Shown here in pieces: positions 1 through 10,014 of a DNA stretch of 57,306 nucleotides. The DNA lies in contig NZ_JAHYXK010000007.1 in the NCBI RefSeq assembly GCF_019443125.1, positions 177,763 to 235,068 of the forward strand. The letters are read 5' to 3'. Below the pieces are notes generated by a model. The model ran no database searches, was not told where the DNA came from, and saw only the letters and a list, made by a program, of their open reading frames with translations. Source of the stretch: Pontibacter aydingkolensis. Lineage in GTDB: Bacteria > Bacteroidota > Bacteroidia > Cytophagales > Hymenobacteraceae. The position numbers and the translations under genes are program-made. Within the stretch, counting starts at the first letter, position 1. The number at the start of each line of letters is the position of its first letter.

Positions 1-1846
1 TAGTGTTGCCATTAGTCCCTGGCGTGGCAGATAAATTTACGGTACCTGGTCCGCAACGTGAACCGCCTGTAGTAGTTGGTGCAGCAGGTATAGGGTTAAT
101 GGTGGCAGTCACCGCAGTTCTTGGACCCTCGCAATTCTGTGCACTCATTGCAGAAACGTAGTACGTTGTGGTAGCACTTATGCTTGGTGTAGTGTACGTA
201 TCACTAGTTGCACCAGTGATGGCAGTACCGCCCGTAGCTACGGTGTACCACCTGTACGTTCCACCGGCTGGGGCGCCAGCAGCAGATAAGGTAACAGAAC
301 CTGGTCCGCAACGTGAACCGTTTGTAGTAGTTGGTGCAGCAGGTATAGGGTTAATGGTGGCAGTTACACGTGTTCTTTCGCTCTCACACCCTGTAGAAGC
401 ATCTACAGCAGATACCCAGAAATCTCTTGTGGCCTGAACATTTGTTGCTATAACTGAAGTTGATGAGCTTTCTAGAAGAATTGTTGTGCTAGTCTGCGTG
501 TCATACCACCTGTATAATCCTCCAGTTGGAGCACCAGCAGCAGATAAATTTACATCTCCTGGTCCGCAACGTGAACCGTTTGTAGTAGTTGGTGCAGCAG
601 GTATAGGGTTAATGGTGGCAGTTACACGTGTTCTTTCGCTCTCACACCCTGTAGAAGCATCTACAGCAGATACCCAGAAATCTCTTGTGGCCTGAACATT
701 CCTTGCTATAACTGAAGTTGATGAGCCTTCTAGAAGAATTGTTGTGCTAGTCTGCGTGTCATACCACCTGTATAATCCTCCAGTTGGAGCACCAGCAGCA
801 GATAAATTTACATCTCCTGGTCCGCAACGTGAACCGCCTGTAGTAGTTGGTGCAGCAGGTATAGGGTTAATGGTGGCAGTCACCGCAGTTCTTGTAGAGC
901 CCTCGCAACCTGTGGTAGTACTGTAGCTTGAAACAAAGTTGGTTGTGGTGCTTGACAGTGAAGGAGTGGTGTATGAGGTGCCTTCATGAAAATGGCTACC
1001 CCCACTCGATGCATCATACCATCTGACAATATTACCATTAGTTCCTGGCGTGGCAGTTAAGGTAACGGTGCCTGTTCCGCAACGTGAACCGTTTGTAGCA
1101 GTTGGCGCAAGTACCTGATTAACAGTGGCAGTTACTGCCGTTCTTGAGCTTTCACAAGCTAGATCACTTACTGTAGAAACGTAATATGTTGTGGTTTGAG
1201 TTAAGCTTGGAGTAGTGTAGCTAGAGCCTGTTGCACCACTGATTGGTGTACCGCCAGTAGCTACGGTATACCATCTGTAAGATCCTCCGGCTGGGGCGCC
1301 AGCAGCAGTTAAGGTAACGGTGCCTGTCCCGCAACGCGAGGCGCCTGTGGCAGTTGGGGCAGCGGGTGTAGGATTGACAATTAATCTAGATTGATTGTCT
1401 GTAGTAACTATATAGTCTGTATAGTTACTACCACCACTATTATTATAACCTGCTGCGTAAATATAATTGTTAAAGCTATCAGTTATGTTACTCACAGGTA
1501 AACTTGATACTACAACATTTCCTGGAGGTTTAGTATCTTGTACAATAAATACCCAAGTTTGCCCGTTATCGGTGCTTCTAAACCAAGCATAGTTTTTATA
1601 AGATTGAGGTATTGTTGCAGTAAGAGTAACAGATCCTCCAGAGCATACAGTAACATTTTTCTGTGCAACAGCTGCTTCAGGTGACAACAATGTAACACTT
1701 GCTAATAGCCCTAAAGTAAGAAAAAGACCTTTTCTGCAAGTGTATAACCTAGTATTTTCTTTAAATAATAGGGCATGCAATTTCAAAATATACATGCATA
1801 TTAATGCTATGCTATTTATCAAAGAAGCAGTAGAACTTTCTTTCAT
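1..1846 (-). CDS. Secreted repeat protein with tandem CHU_C-type Ig-like domains (3' end outside window)
   Basis: An open frame runs from ATG at 1846 to the left edge without a stop, so the C-terminus is missing. The N-terminus has a hydrophobic stretch (FLTLGLLASVTLLS) ending near AAVAQ, which looks like a signal peptide; because about 40 residues precede it, M18 (1795) may be the true start. After a unique ~110-residue segment come six copies of an ~84-86-residue module with a conserved SRCGxG motif and a RWY(D/T) motif. The SRCG codons fall near 1329, 1077, 822, 564, 306 and 51. The modules resemble the Ig-like domain of CHU_C-associated T9SS cargo (family knowledge), so a cell-surface or secreted adhesin is likely. 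The copies around 300-820 are almost identical at DNA level. No function beyond surface or adhesive structure can be claimed. Confidence 0.8.
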   Translation of the reverse strand, partial: MKESSTASLINSIALICMYILKLHALLFKENTRLYTCRKGLFLTLGLLASVTLLSPEAAVAQKNVTVCSGGSVTLTATIPQSYKNYAWFRSTDNGQTWVFIVQDTKPPGNVVVSSLPVSNITDSFNNYIYAAGYNNSGGSNYTDYIVTTDNQSRLIVNPTPAAPTATGASRCGTGTVTLTAAGAPAGGSYRWYTVATGGTPISGATGSSYTTPSLTQTTTYYVSTVSDLACESSRTAVTATVNQVLAPTATNGSRCGTGTVTLTATPGTNGNIVRWYDASSGGSHFHEGTSYTTPSLSSTTTNFVSSYSTTTGCEGSTRTAVTATINPIPAAPTTTGGSRCGPGDVNLSAAGAPTGGLYRWYDTQTSTTILLEGSSTSVIARNVQATRDFWVSAVDASTGCESERTRVTATINPIPAAPTTTNGSRCGPGDVNLSAAGAPTGGLYRWYDTQTSTTILLESSSTSVIATNVQATRDFWVSAVDASTGCESERTRVTATINPIPAAPTTTNGSRCGPGSVTLSAAGAPAGGTYRWYTVATGGTAITGATSDTYTTPSISATTTYYVSAMSAQNCEGPRTAVTATINPIPAAPTTTGGSRCGPGTVNLSATPGTNGNT

Positions 1847-2114
1847 TTAGGCTAAAATGAATTTATAACTAAAGCATTCACCCTTTTATCTTGTGTTGTA
1901 GGCGAATCCAGATAATTAGATAATCAATTATGAAATCAAACTATTATATTAATTTAATAGTATAATTTTATATGTTATTATAAATAGAGGTGCAAATATG
2001 GTGATAAAAATTACATATAAGAAATTAATATTATTTCTTTGGCAAGAAGTAATTAGATGTACTAAATTAGTAAGTTAAGTATAATCTAAGAATAATAACA
2101 TTTGAATTGTTGTG

Positions 2115-2429
2115 CTAAATTTGACTTAAAATTATTGAAGCGGCCTTTCCGCCAAATCCCGCCGTATTTATTAAAATTCGTTTGTACTTAATAAAAGGTT
2201 TAGGTATTGGGAGAGTTGTAGGATAGTAGAATGGTACAAATTGATTATTAAATATATGTAAACTAAACTGCAAACTTAAAGCACCGGAAGCGCCAAGTGT
2301 GTGACCAAACATCCATTTATTTGTTGTTATACATTGATCTTTTTCTGAGAATACAGTTTTAATTGCTTGCAGTTCAGCTCTGTCTCCTGCGCGGGTGCCT
2401 GGAGTGTGGGTAATTATTAAGTCGATGTA
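2115..2429 (-). pseudogene. 3' fragment of a beta-ketoacyl synthase gene
   Basis: In frame from about 2429 to a stop at 2115, the translation matches the last ~100 residues of the intact ketosynthase at 8801-10006. It includes the second catalytic-type motif THTPGT and the GHTLGASGALS motif, and ends with TAGFGGKAAS. The active-site cysteine half is absent. At the upstream edge it is joined directly to an adhesin-like fragment in another frame, so it has no start of its own. It is a truncated paralogue left by duplication and deletion and should not yield a functional enzyme. Confidence 0.85.
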
Positions 2430-3765
2430 AGTGTTGCATAATAAATATTCTCCGATATAGCAAAGGTTGGGGTTGTCCAGGTATACGGAGATGGTCCGGT
2501 GGATGTAAAAAAGTATGTTCCAATTATATTGCCAGTAGCGTTATAAATAGTTATTCGCTGAGGACCAGCATAAGTGCTTGTACCCACAAAAGATCGGTTA
2601 GTATTGCCAGAGCCGCCTAAGCCTGTAATTACAGGTGGCGGTGTAGAAAGACAAACGCCAGAAATAACTGTAACTGGCGAAGATGCCGCAGATATACTCT
2701 TGCCAGTAGGAGTCACTGTTGCAGTAATCACATCATTGGCAGCTAACCCTGTTAAAGCCCAGGTACCTGTTGCACTCACAACTGTACAAGTAGGCTGACC
2801 GGTGCCTCCGCAAATTGCGACACCATTACGATAAACAATAACAACAGACCCTGCTGGCTCTGTAGAGGTTCCTGATATGGAAGTAGAGTTAGCCAGAATA
2901 GGGCTGCTAACAACAGGTGGCGTGGCGGCTATCAGGGCAAAGCCACTTGTTCTTATTTGATTTAATGAAGTAGGGGGGACAAACCCATAAGTGCAGCCCA
3001 GGCGCGTTGCTTGCTGTAGTCATACGCCTGAAAGTTAACTCCTCCTACATCTGAAACCGTTCCCGTTATACCACTTTGTGCACTTGTGATGGTAACGCCA
3101 GGCAAAGCAGAAAGTGGAACATAAAAGTCATAAAAATAATCTGCGTTGCCACCGTTTGTAGTTGCGGCTACTGCTTTTTGCGAGTACTGATCTACTGATC
3201 CGCTAAATATCTTAGGGCCAACGTTGGGATTGTTGCGGTGATCAAATACTGCCACATCAAAGTTTGACTCCAGTATGACTTCAAACTCAAAGCCTGGGTT
3301 TGGGGTAGTAGCAGGGTTGCCGCCTGCTACCAGGTTTCCGAACTGCCCATCAGATTCTATCATGACACTGTACCCCTTCGAAGCTGTTGATGCTCCACCC
3401 AGTCTAAAGCGAAACATAATATTGATTTCATCAAAGTATGCCTGAACGGGAGAAGGAGGAGCTAAATCAGTATGCCCTCCGGTACTGCCAGTATTAAGAT
3501 CTCCTAAAGGCTCAGTTACTAAAGTGGGTAATGGGCGATAAGGAATCTCACTTGCAGCAGGACCAAGATCGTTGGTGCCTGTAAAGCCTGAAGTGGATAA
3601 AGATACATATCCGTTGGCGTTAGGATCCAAGACCTTTTGGCCACCACTTATAGCTGGCTTATATATAAATCCTGGGGTTTGCGCTTAAGATACTGAAGTT
3701 AAGAACAGAAATAGAACAAAAATTAATAATGAAGTGAATGCGTAAGCGTAAAAGTTTTTATTCAT
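2430..3765 (-). pseudogene. Broken 5' half of a T9SS adhesin-like gene (paralogue of the 4132-8478 gene)
   Basis: Starting at ATG 3765 the frame encodes a signal peptide (MNKNFYAYAFTS, then a hydrophobic run to SVS). It hits TAA at 3685-3687, exactly where the intact paralogue reads on into AQTPG. After the stop, the same frame continues with a LDPNANGYVS domain parallel to LDPNGDGYVS of the intact gene. A second lesion is a frameshift at or near the six-G run 2973-2978: reading in the next frame restores homology (Ig-like module SISGTSTEPAGS). The 3' end is cut at ~2430, where it fuses to a ketosynthase fragment, so the later Ig modules and sorting domain are gone. Nonsense, frameshift and truncation together make it a pseudogene. 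Confidence 0.85.
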
Positions 3766-4076
3766 TGTTATTTACTTTATGTTACTGTACATGCTTTTAT
3801 TGCTAAAGCTTCATACACTAACTCTACGTTTGCACCAGTATGTGTGACAATACACATAGAAGTATAACTGTTTCGAAAGGCATAAGCCTTCAGATAAAAA
3901 TGTAATATTGCTTGTAAGATAAAGGGAGGTTTTAACAAGCAATTAGACTTAAAGAAGTAAAGGTAACCTGATTGTACTGATTTACTGCTTTGCAGTTGTA
4001 CAAATTTGATAAAAATGCAATACTTTGTTTTTAAAGTATAATACTGCAGACTGTCGATTTATTGACATATAGCCTG
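3766..4076. other. AT-rich intergenic gap
   Basis: This gap lies between the broken adhesin copy and the terminator of the intact adhesin gene. I see no open frame of note, no RNA gene and no clear promoter; it contains AAGTATA-type words (near 3860 and 4035). Confidence 0.5.
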
Positions 4077-4116
4077 AAAGCACGAGGGCCAACTATACAG
4101 CTGGCCCTCGTGCTTT
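4077..4116 (-). terminator. Strong hairpin terminator of the adhesin gene
   Basis: A perfect 15-bp stem (AAAGCACGAGGGCCA and its complement) closes a 10-nt loop, 15 nt beyond the stop of the minus-strand gene ending at 4132. The stem ends in a T-run on either strand, so it could act in both directions. Confidence 0.8.
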
Positions 4117-4131
4117 TAAGTTTCTGTATTT

Positions 4132-7100
4132 TTACTTTTTAAATATCTTTAATGATATGTTGGAAGATCCTCCCGAGATTTTGACTATATAAAAGCCTCT
4201 GGAAAGGTTAAAAGGAGGCACTATTTTTATGTCATTGCTACCTTCTGCCAGCAGAACCTTTAGCATATGTACTTGCCTACCACTTGAATCCAGCATCACT
4301 ATCTCTGCATGTTCCGTTTGCTTTGCTGTGTACAGCACCGAAAAACGATCTAAAAATGGATTAGGATAAGCATAAAGCTTGATAACTTCAGGCTCAGCTA
4401 CAGTTACTGCAACTATTTTACTATAAGTATACTTGCCGTCAAAGTCAGTCTGTTTTAAGCGATAGTATATAGTGCCGCCTGTTACCTGCGCATCTGTAAA
4501 AGTATAATGTGTAGTATGATTAGTGGAGCCTTTTCCTTTTACAGTACCGGCTAAATCGAAGTCTCTGCCATTTATGCTACTTTCAACATCAAAGCGGTCA
4601 TTTTCTTCTTCTGATGCAGTTACCCATTTCAGGTTTACCTTGTTGTTTGCATATATCGCGGTAAAGGAGGTCAGTTCTACAGCAAAAGGCAAGGGAGTAG
4701 GAGATCCCTCTGTAGCATACATCCTGATGCCAACCACAGAATTAGTTATGATACCCCTGGCATCGGTTGTGCGCACAGTAAATACATAGTTTCCTGCTAC
4801 CAGCGCCGATACGTCTGTAATCCTTATTTCTCCGCTCGATGTGTTTAGCGTTGAGCCTGCCGGAAGTATGCCAGAGACCAAAGCAGCACTAAGTACACCG
4901 CCATCTTCATCTGATACAGTGGCCAATACCTCACCATTTACATATTCATTTACAAACTTAGTAGACTTAACACTGTATATTGCAGGGCAGTTTATGGTTA
5001 TGGTTACTGTGCTGGAGTTACTGAAAGAGGTACCACAGCTAGATGTAACGGTCCAGGTGAATTGATAGGCACCAGAAATCAATCCTGTAATAAGAGAATT
5101 TGGATTGGATGGGTTAACAATGGTAGCGCCGGAAGGGCCGCTAGTCTGCGTCCAGGTGCCGGTGCCCGGTTCCGGGTCGCTGCCTTGTAAGGTGTAGCTG
5201 GTGCCGCATACTGTTGCGTTAGCACCGGCTGATACAGTTGCAGGGTTGCCGGTTGTCGCCTCTACGGTTGGTTCAGTCACCAGATAAGAGCTGCATCCAT
5301 TGCCTGTAACAAGAATTCTGTAGTTATAAACACCCGCTGTGTTCAAAGCACCAGTAGCAAGTGTAACTGTGCCGCCATTGCTTCCTGGTACACTTGAGCC
5401 TACCTGCGAGTTAGTAGCCTTGTTAATTAAACTGTACGTGTATTCGGCCTGGCCTGTAAAACTAAAGCTTGCAGACCCGCCTACGCATACTTTGGAGGCA
5501 CTTTGCGTTACCTGCTGCGTTACCGTTGGGCCTGTAATTATTATACTTACATACTTTGAGTTTATATTCTCTGTACCGCACTGCGTCGATACACTCTTGA
5601 TGTAAACACTATAGTCTGCTGTGGAGTGTACCGTAATAGCCGGGAATGAAATATTGCCGGCAACGGTAGGTTCGATAGCAGTGCCTATAAAAGTACTGGT
5701 TGTAATGTTGTACAATTGGTAAGAGTAGCCTGTAGCCGCATTAGTAACACTGATGGTTGTGCTAAGGCCCGGGCATCCGGAAGTTGTGGTGGCAGCAATA
5801 TCATAAGTGTTAGGCACCTGCGGGTAAACCCCCACAGTAACAGCCGATCCTACATGAGGTTCGCAGTTTACGCTGCCTACCTTGGTTGCCGTTACCTGCA
5901 GCACGGTAGGGTCTATTGTTAAGGGGCATGAAACAAGGGTGATGGGTTTGCCTGTGCCTAATACTGAGCTTCCGGTACGGGTATATACGCCATCTTTGAA
6001 GATGTACATGTTGTAGATTATGCCGTTTTCAGAATCCGAGAGATTTAACGATACCGTGCTGTCGTAACATGCTTTTGTTGGCGATACAATAGATGAAGTA
6101 ACCGTAAAGTCTGAGGCAGGAGCCTGGCACTGCACATTTACCACTGGGGAAGGCGCACTTTCACAGGAAGATGCTGTTTTTACAGTAACATACAAGTCGG
6201 CACCGGAGAAAAACTCTAATGGCGAGATATTAGTGAAAGACCAAGTGCCGTTGGTTGCTGTGGTAGTGCCATAAGGAGAACCCGCAATGTACAACGTGAT
6301 GATTTTATCAGTGCCTGAAGGTGCTGTACCAGACAAAGAGGTGGTTCCTTCTATGACCGGAGTAGAGGTAATAGCCAGACCTGCATTAGACTCGGGGGAA
6401 CGCAGTGTTACAGTGGCAGAGCGCGCACTCGGGGTTTTGCCAGTTGCTGTGGCAATGGCATAAAATGATATGCCGTTTGCTATAGTAACATTCACAGTCC
6501 AGGAGCCGCCTATACTTACAGTGGCCGGGTTGCCTATGGTTGCATTGTTAGCAGCATTGTATAACTGAACAGTGGTGCCTGCCGGCTCTTTACATGCCCC
6601 GGAAACACTTGTTATGCTGCCTGTGGTGCAATAAGTACCCGATATGGTTGGTGTAGAAGTAACAGCAGTAACGGTTAAGAAATTTGACCTGTTGGAGGCG
6701 ATATCCCCGCAATTGTAGTTACCATTTTTAACACCCGATTTAATTGAACGGGCTGTCAATACATCACCTGTTGCTAAAGATAATCCGGTTACGTTTATTT
6801 GCCAAGTAGCTGTTCCAGCTACGGTGTAGATAGTACGCTCCCCGTTTTTGTAAATATAGATGGCGTCTCCTGTAGGGTTCACAGTACCTGATATAATCTT
6901 GATGTCTTTATTTACAGATGGGCTGGTACTGGTTGTGTTGTCGTTATAGGTTACACTGGTTATAGTTACAACGGCATCATTAAAGGATCCATTTCCATTA
7001 CCATTATAGCAAACCTCATTTGACTTAAAAGATTCGCATGCTCCTGTTGGCGTAGTGGTAACGGCCCACATTCCTTCTGGTAAAGCCACTGGAGATGCTA

Positions 7101-8478
7101 TTGTACTTAAATCCCATGTATAAGGCGCGCTGGTACCTGTTGCGTTAACTGTATAGGAAATAGTTGAAACAGTAGATCCATTCTGATATAATTTTATTAC
7201 TTGTGAACCAGGATAAGACGTGGTTCCCCGCAAAGACTTAGTACCTCCTGTACTGATGCCTGTTATAACTGGAGGAACGGTGGCTGTACAGAATGAGGCT
7301 AAGGGTATAACATCTACAGCAACCGATGCAACAGAAGCAGGCTTGCCTGCAGCCGTAACCGTAGCCGTAATTTGTACGCCGCCGGTAAGTGTGCCAAATG
7401 GTATGCCGCTTAAGGTCCAGGTGCCAGACGAGCTAACTGTAGGGCAGGCAAGTGTGCCGCCGCAGATCAACACACCGTTTTGGTATAATCTTATTACCGA
7501 GCCGGCCGCCTCTGTAGAGGTACCGCTTATACTTGTGCTGGAGGTAAAGATGGTGCTACTAATGACAGGCGGTTTCGCAAGTATGGTAGTAGACGTAAAA
7601 CCTCCGTTCTGGAGTTCGTTCAGGGTAACGCTCGGGAAACTGTTGATCACATCTGACCAGGCATTTCTGGCTTCTCCGCCGTAAGTGCCACTAAAATTTA
7701 CACCGCCAACATCCGATACTGTACCCGAAATACCGCTTTGGGCACTTGTTATGGTAATGCCTGTCATGCGCAGCTTTGTATCAGCTGTAATACCGTTTGC
7801 AAATGCTGTTAAGGGAATGTAGAAATCATAGAAGTAGTCATCGTCTCCGGTGGCCTTCGATGCTGCTATTGATTTCTGGAAATACTGGTCTATAGAGCCG
7901 GTCCATATCTTAGAGCCGCCATTTGGTCTGTTTCTGTGGTCGTACAGGCTGACATCAAAGTTGGAGGCAAGCACCACTTCAAACTCGAAGCCTGGGTTGG
8001 GGGTATTAGACGGAGAACTGGCTGATATAAGGTTGCCGAATCTGTTGTCAGAATCGATCATAACGCTGTACCCTTTAGAGGCCGTGGACTGCTTGCCCAA
8101 CCTGATACGGAACATCAGGTTTTTACCGTCAAAGTAAGCCGCAATCGGTGAGCCTGTGGCACCAGCAGACTGAGAAGGCACAAGGTCAGTATGGCCACCG
8201 CCGGTACCAGTTACTAAGTCTCCAACAACCTCTGATGCCATCGCCGGAAAAGGGTGATAGGGAACTTCACTGTAAGTACTTCGCTCATCGTTGGTCCCCG
8301 TAAAGCCAGTTGATGTCTTAGACACATAGCCATCACCATTAGGATCCAAAATTTTATTTCCGCCGTTTGCAGCAGGCTTAAAGATCAAACCCGGAGTTTG
8401 AGCAATAGCTTCATTAGCGATATAATCAGTTATCAGTGTAATTAATATATAGTACGATAACCTGAAAATGTATTTCAT
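4132..8478 (-). CDS. Large T9SS-secreted multi-Ig-domain adhesin-like protein
   Basis: This 1448-aa protein has a signal peptide (about residues 1-26, ending EAIAQ). An N-terminal domain of roughly 250 residues carries the acidic motif DPNGDGYVS, which could bind calcium. Several bacterial Ig-like modules follow (for example SISGTSTEAAGSV), then a PKD/CHU-type module (AGANATVCG), a putative-Ig/cadherin-like module and an FN3-like stretch (FAVELTSFTAIYANNK). The last ~80 residues (YPNPFLDRF to the basic end IFKK) are a type A T9SS C-terminal sorting domain, predicting export and anchoring at the outer membrane. It has a dedicated terminator at 4077-4116. A broken paralogue lies just downstream. 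The ligand is unknown. Confidence 0.9.
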   Translation of the reverse strand: MKYIFRLSYYILITLITDYIANEAIAQTPGLIFKPAANGGNKILDPNGDGYVSKTSTGFTGTNDERSTYSEVPYHPFPAMASEVVGDLVTGTGGGHTDLVPSQSAGATGSPIAAYFDGKNLMFRIRLGKQSTASKGYSVMIDSDNRFGNLISASSPSNTPNPGFEFEVVLASNFDVSLYDHRNRPNGGSKIWTGSIDQYFQKSIAASKATGDDDYFYDFYIPLTAFANGITADTKLRMTGITITSAQSGISGTVSDVGGVNFSGTYGGEARNAWSDVINSFPSVTLNELQNGGFTSTTILAKPPVISSTIFTSSTSISGTSTEAAGSVIRLYQNGVLICGGTLACPTVSSSGTWTLSGIPFGTLTGGVQITATVTAAGKPASVASVAVDVIPLASFCTATVPPVITGISTGGTKSLRGTTSYPGSQVIKLYQNGSTVSTISYTVNATGTSAPYTWDLSTIASPVALPEGMWAVTTTPTGACESFKSNEVCYNGNGNGSFNDAVVTITSVTYNDNTTSTSPSVNKDIKIISGTVNPTGDAIYIYKNGERTIYTVAGTATWQINVTGLSLATGDVLTARSIKSGVKNGNYNCGDIASNRSNFLTVTAVTSTPTISGTYCTTGSITSVSGACKEPAGTTVQLYNAANNATIGNPATVSIGGSWTVNVTIANGISFYAIATATGKTPSARSATVTLRSPESNAGLAITSTPVIEGTTSLSGTAPSGTDKIITLYIAGSPYGTTTATNGTWSFTNISPLEFFSGADLYVTVKTASSCESAPSPVVNVQCQAPASDFTVTSSIVSPTKACYDSTVSLNLSDSENGIIYNMYIFKDGVYTRTGSSVLGTGKPITLVSCPLTIDPTVLQVTATKVGSVNCEPHVGSAVTVGVYPQVPNTYDIAATTTSGCPGLSTTISVTNAATGYSYQLYNITTSTFIGTAIEPTVAGNISFPAITVHSTADYSVYIKSVSTQCGTENINSKYVSIIITGPTVTQQVTQSASKVCVGGSASFSFTGQAEYTYSLINKATNSQVGSSVPGSNGGTVTLATGALNTAGVYNYRILVTGNGCSSYLVTEPTVEATTGNPATVSAGANATVCGTSYTLQGSDPEPGTGTWTQTSGPSGATIVNPSNPNSLITGLISGAYQFTWTVTSSCGTSFSNSSTVTITINCPAIYSVKSTKFVNEYVNGEVLATVSDEDGGVLSAALVSGILPAGSTLNTSSGEIRITDVSALVAGNYVFTVRTTDARGIITNSVVGIRMYATEGSPTPLPFAVELTSFTAIYANNKVNLKWVTASEEENDRFDVESSINGRDFDLAGTVKGKGSTNHTTHYTFTDAQVTGGTIYYRLKQTDFDGKYTYSKIVAVTVAEPEVIKLYAYPNPFLDRFSVLYTAKQTEHAEIVMLDSSGRQVHMLKVLLAEGSNDIKIVPPFNLSRGFYIVKISGGSSNISLKIFKK

Positions 8479-8800
8479 TTATTTGACAACAAATAAGTAG
8501 AATAGAGGTTTGGCAGGTGAGATTTGTAGGTAACAGGGAATTTTTATGACTTCATTTGGCTGGCGCTGCTAGAATAAGTGGTTAAAGTTTAATTAGTTGC
8601 ACGCAAATCTAATATATAATTTTTAAGATGCTGTTACTGTTTAATAATAAAAAAAGCAGGAGAAGTAATGTTTTTAAGAGGTTGGTATAACTATTTTTAG
8701 TTGTTTCTGCATAACAACAGATGTAGTATTTAAACAGGAAATTTGTGTTGTTTAACCTGATAACTAACTAAAACAGTAGTATTTTGGCAGAAACTAAACT
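8479..8800. other. Intergenic gap upstream of the adhesin gene
   Basis: AT-rich sequence of 322 bp between the ketosynthase stop and the adhesin start. It presumably holds the adhesin promoter, but I find no TTG-N20-TAnnTTTG match good enough to call, no ORF and no RNA gene. Confidence 0.4.
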
Positions 8801-10006
8801 TTAGGATGTGATTTCAATGATCAGGCTGGCTGCATTACCTCCAAATCCGGCTGCATTAACTAATATTCTGCCGTTAGTATTTTTTGAAGGGGAATTTTTT
8901 GAAAAATTGTAGGGGATTTGCGGTTTTTTATTTGAATCCAGCAAAAACATGCCAAACTGTAAACTTAAAGCACCAGACGCGCCTAAAGTATGGCCAAGTA
9001 TCCATTTATTTGTAGTTACTGTAGGTCCAGCGCCTGCAAAAACAGTCTTTATTGCTTCTAGCTCAGCTTTGTCGCCGGCCTTTGTACCGGGTGTATGTGT
9101 GATAATAAGGTCAATATCCGGATTATTTTGGGGAAGTTGCGAAATGGCATGGCGCATGGCCTTCTGAAAGTTGATACCCTCTGCCGAAATCCCGGTTTTA
9201 CTGCTGATCTTTTCAAAACCTAAACCTACGGCCTCTACTATGATGTCCCCTTTTTTAAGGTTTGTTTCATCGGTTAATTCCAGGGCAAAAGCAGCAGATC
9301 CCTCGCCAAGTACAAAGGTATTTTGTTTACCTGTATAAGGCTGACATGGGTAAGCATCGCCTGCAAGCTTAGAGTAGATGCCGATTGCCTTCATTTGGGC
9401 AATTGTAAAAGGTGTAAGAGGGGCCTCTGTGCCACCTGCCAAAAAGCGCTTTGCCATACCAGCCTTCAGCCATGCAACACCATTTGCAATAGCCATAAGG
9501 GCAGTGCTGCAGGTAATGGAGTGGCTTATCTGGGCACCACCGGCATTTACAGCGTGCGCAACCCAACTAGATAAGTTGCCAAGCGTTGTAGTAGGAGAGG
9601 TGCCCGGCATTGTGCTGCCGTTTATACTTTGTTGATATGAATCGTAATGCTGCTCGAACAAACCAGTGGCTCCCCGGGATGAGCCTATATTTACAGCCAT
9701 GTCGTCAGAAGCATACCCATCATTTAACCAGCCAGCCTCTGCAACTGCCTGCTTTGCTGCATAAATGGCCATTAAAACAGACCTGTCGAGGTGCCTGTAG
9801 CTGGGGTTAGACGCAGCAAGCGTTTGTAAGGCTGCTTCAGCGCTGGCAGGCAGAGCCGCTACAGGTGTTGGCTCTCCGTTGTGAAATATGGTGGTAAAAG
9901 CAGGTACTCCTAAAGTATAAGCCCTATTAACAGACGCAACATCGTGCCCAAGCGGGGAGATTACGCCTGTGCCCCTGATCACGATATATTGTTTTACCTC
10001 TGCCAA
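8801..10006 (-). CDS. Beta-ketoacyl-ACP synthase-like enzyme in the biotin cluster
   Basis: This 401-aa protein is of the KAS I/II (thiolase-fold) family. All three catalytic positions are visible: Cys166 in SITCSTAL, His304 in THTPGT and His339 in GHTLGASGA. The GEGSAAFALE glycine-rich motif is also present, and the length is normal for the family. Such enzymes condense an acyl group with malonyl-ACP. It starts 8 bp after the bioA stop on the same strand and so is probably co-transcribed with bioA. This suggests (inference) a dedicated role in building the pimeloyl moiety of biotin, since no other pimeloyl-forming gene is seen here. It could instead be an unrelated fatty-acid or secondary-metabolite enzyme. 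A truncated copy lies at 2115-2429. Confidence 0.85.
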   Translation of the reverse strand: MAEVKQYIVIRGTGVISPLGHDVASVNRAYTLGVPAFTTIFHNGEPTPVAALPASAEAALQTLAASNPSYRHLDRSVLMAIYAAKQAVAEAGWLNDGYASDDMAVNIGSSRGATGLFEQHYDSYQQSINGSTMPGTSPTTTLGNLSSWVAHAVNAGGAQISHSITCSTALMAIANGVAWLKAGMAKRFLAGGTEAPLTPFTIAQMKAIGIYSKLAGDAYPCQPYTGKQNTFVLGEGSAAFALELTDETNLKKGDIIVEAVGLGFEKISSKTGISAEGINFQKAMRHAISQLPQNNPDIDLIITHTPGTKAGDKAELEAIKTVFAGAGPTVTTNKWILGHTLGASGALSLQFGMFLLDSNKKPQIPYNFSKNSPSKNTNGRILVNAAGFGGNAASLIIEITS

Positions 10007-10014
10007 AGTATAAA

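Noticed and set aside
168..926. Plus-strand repeated ORFs (three Pro/Val-rich frames)
   Set aside because: They are mirror-frame shadows of the repeat-bearing minus-strand gene, with no start signals or domain likeness.
1..1400. Regular ~258-bp spacing could suggest a CRISPR or satellite array
   Set aside because: The period is a multiple of three, the minus-strand frame is open throughout and the units encode Ig-like domains; the units are far too long for CRISPR.
2973..2978. Phase-variable homopolymer tract
   Set aside because: Six G residues is short for slippage switching, and the gene also has a nonsense codon and a truncation.
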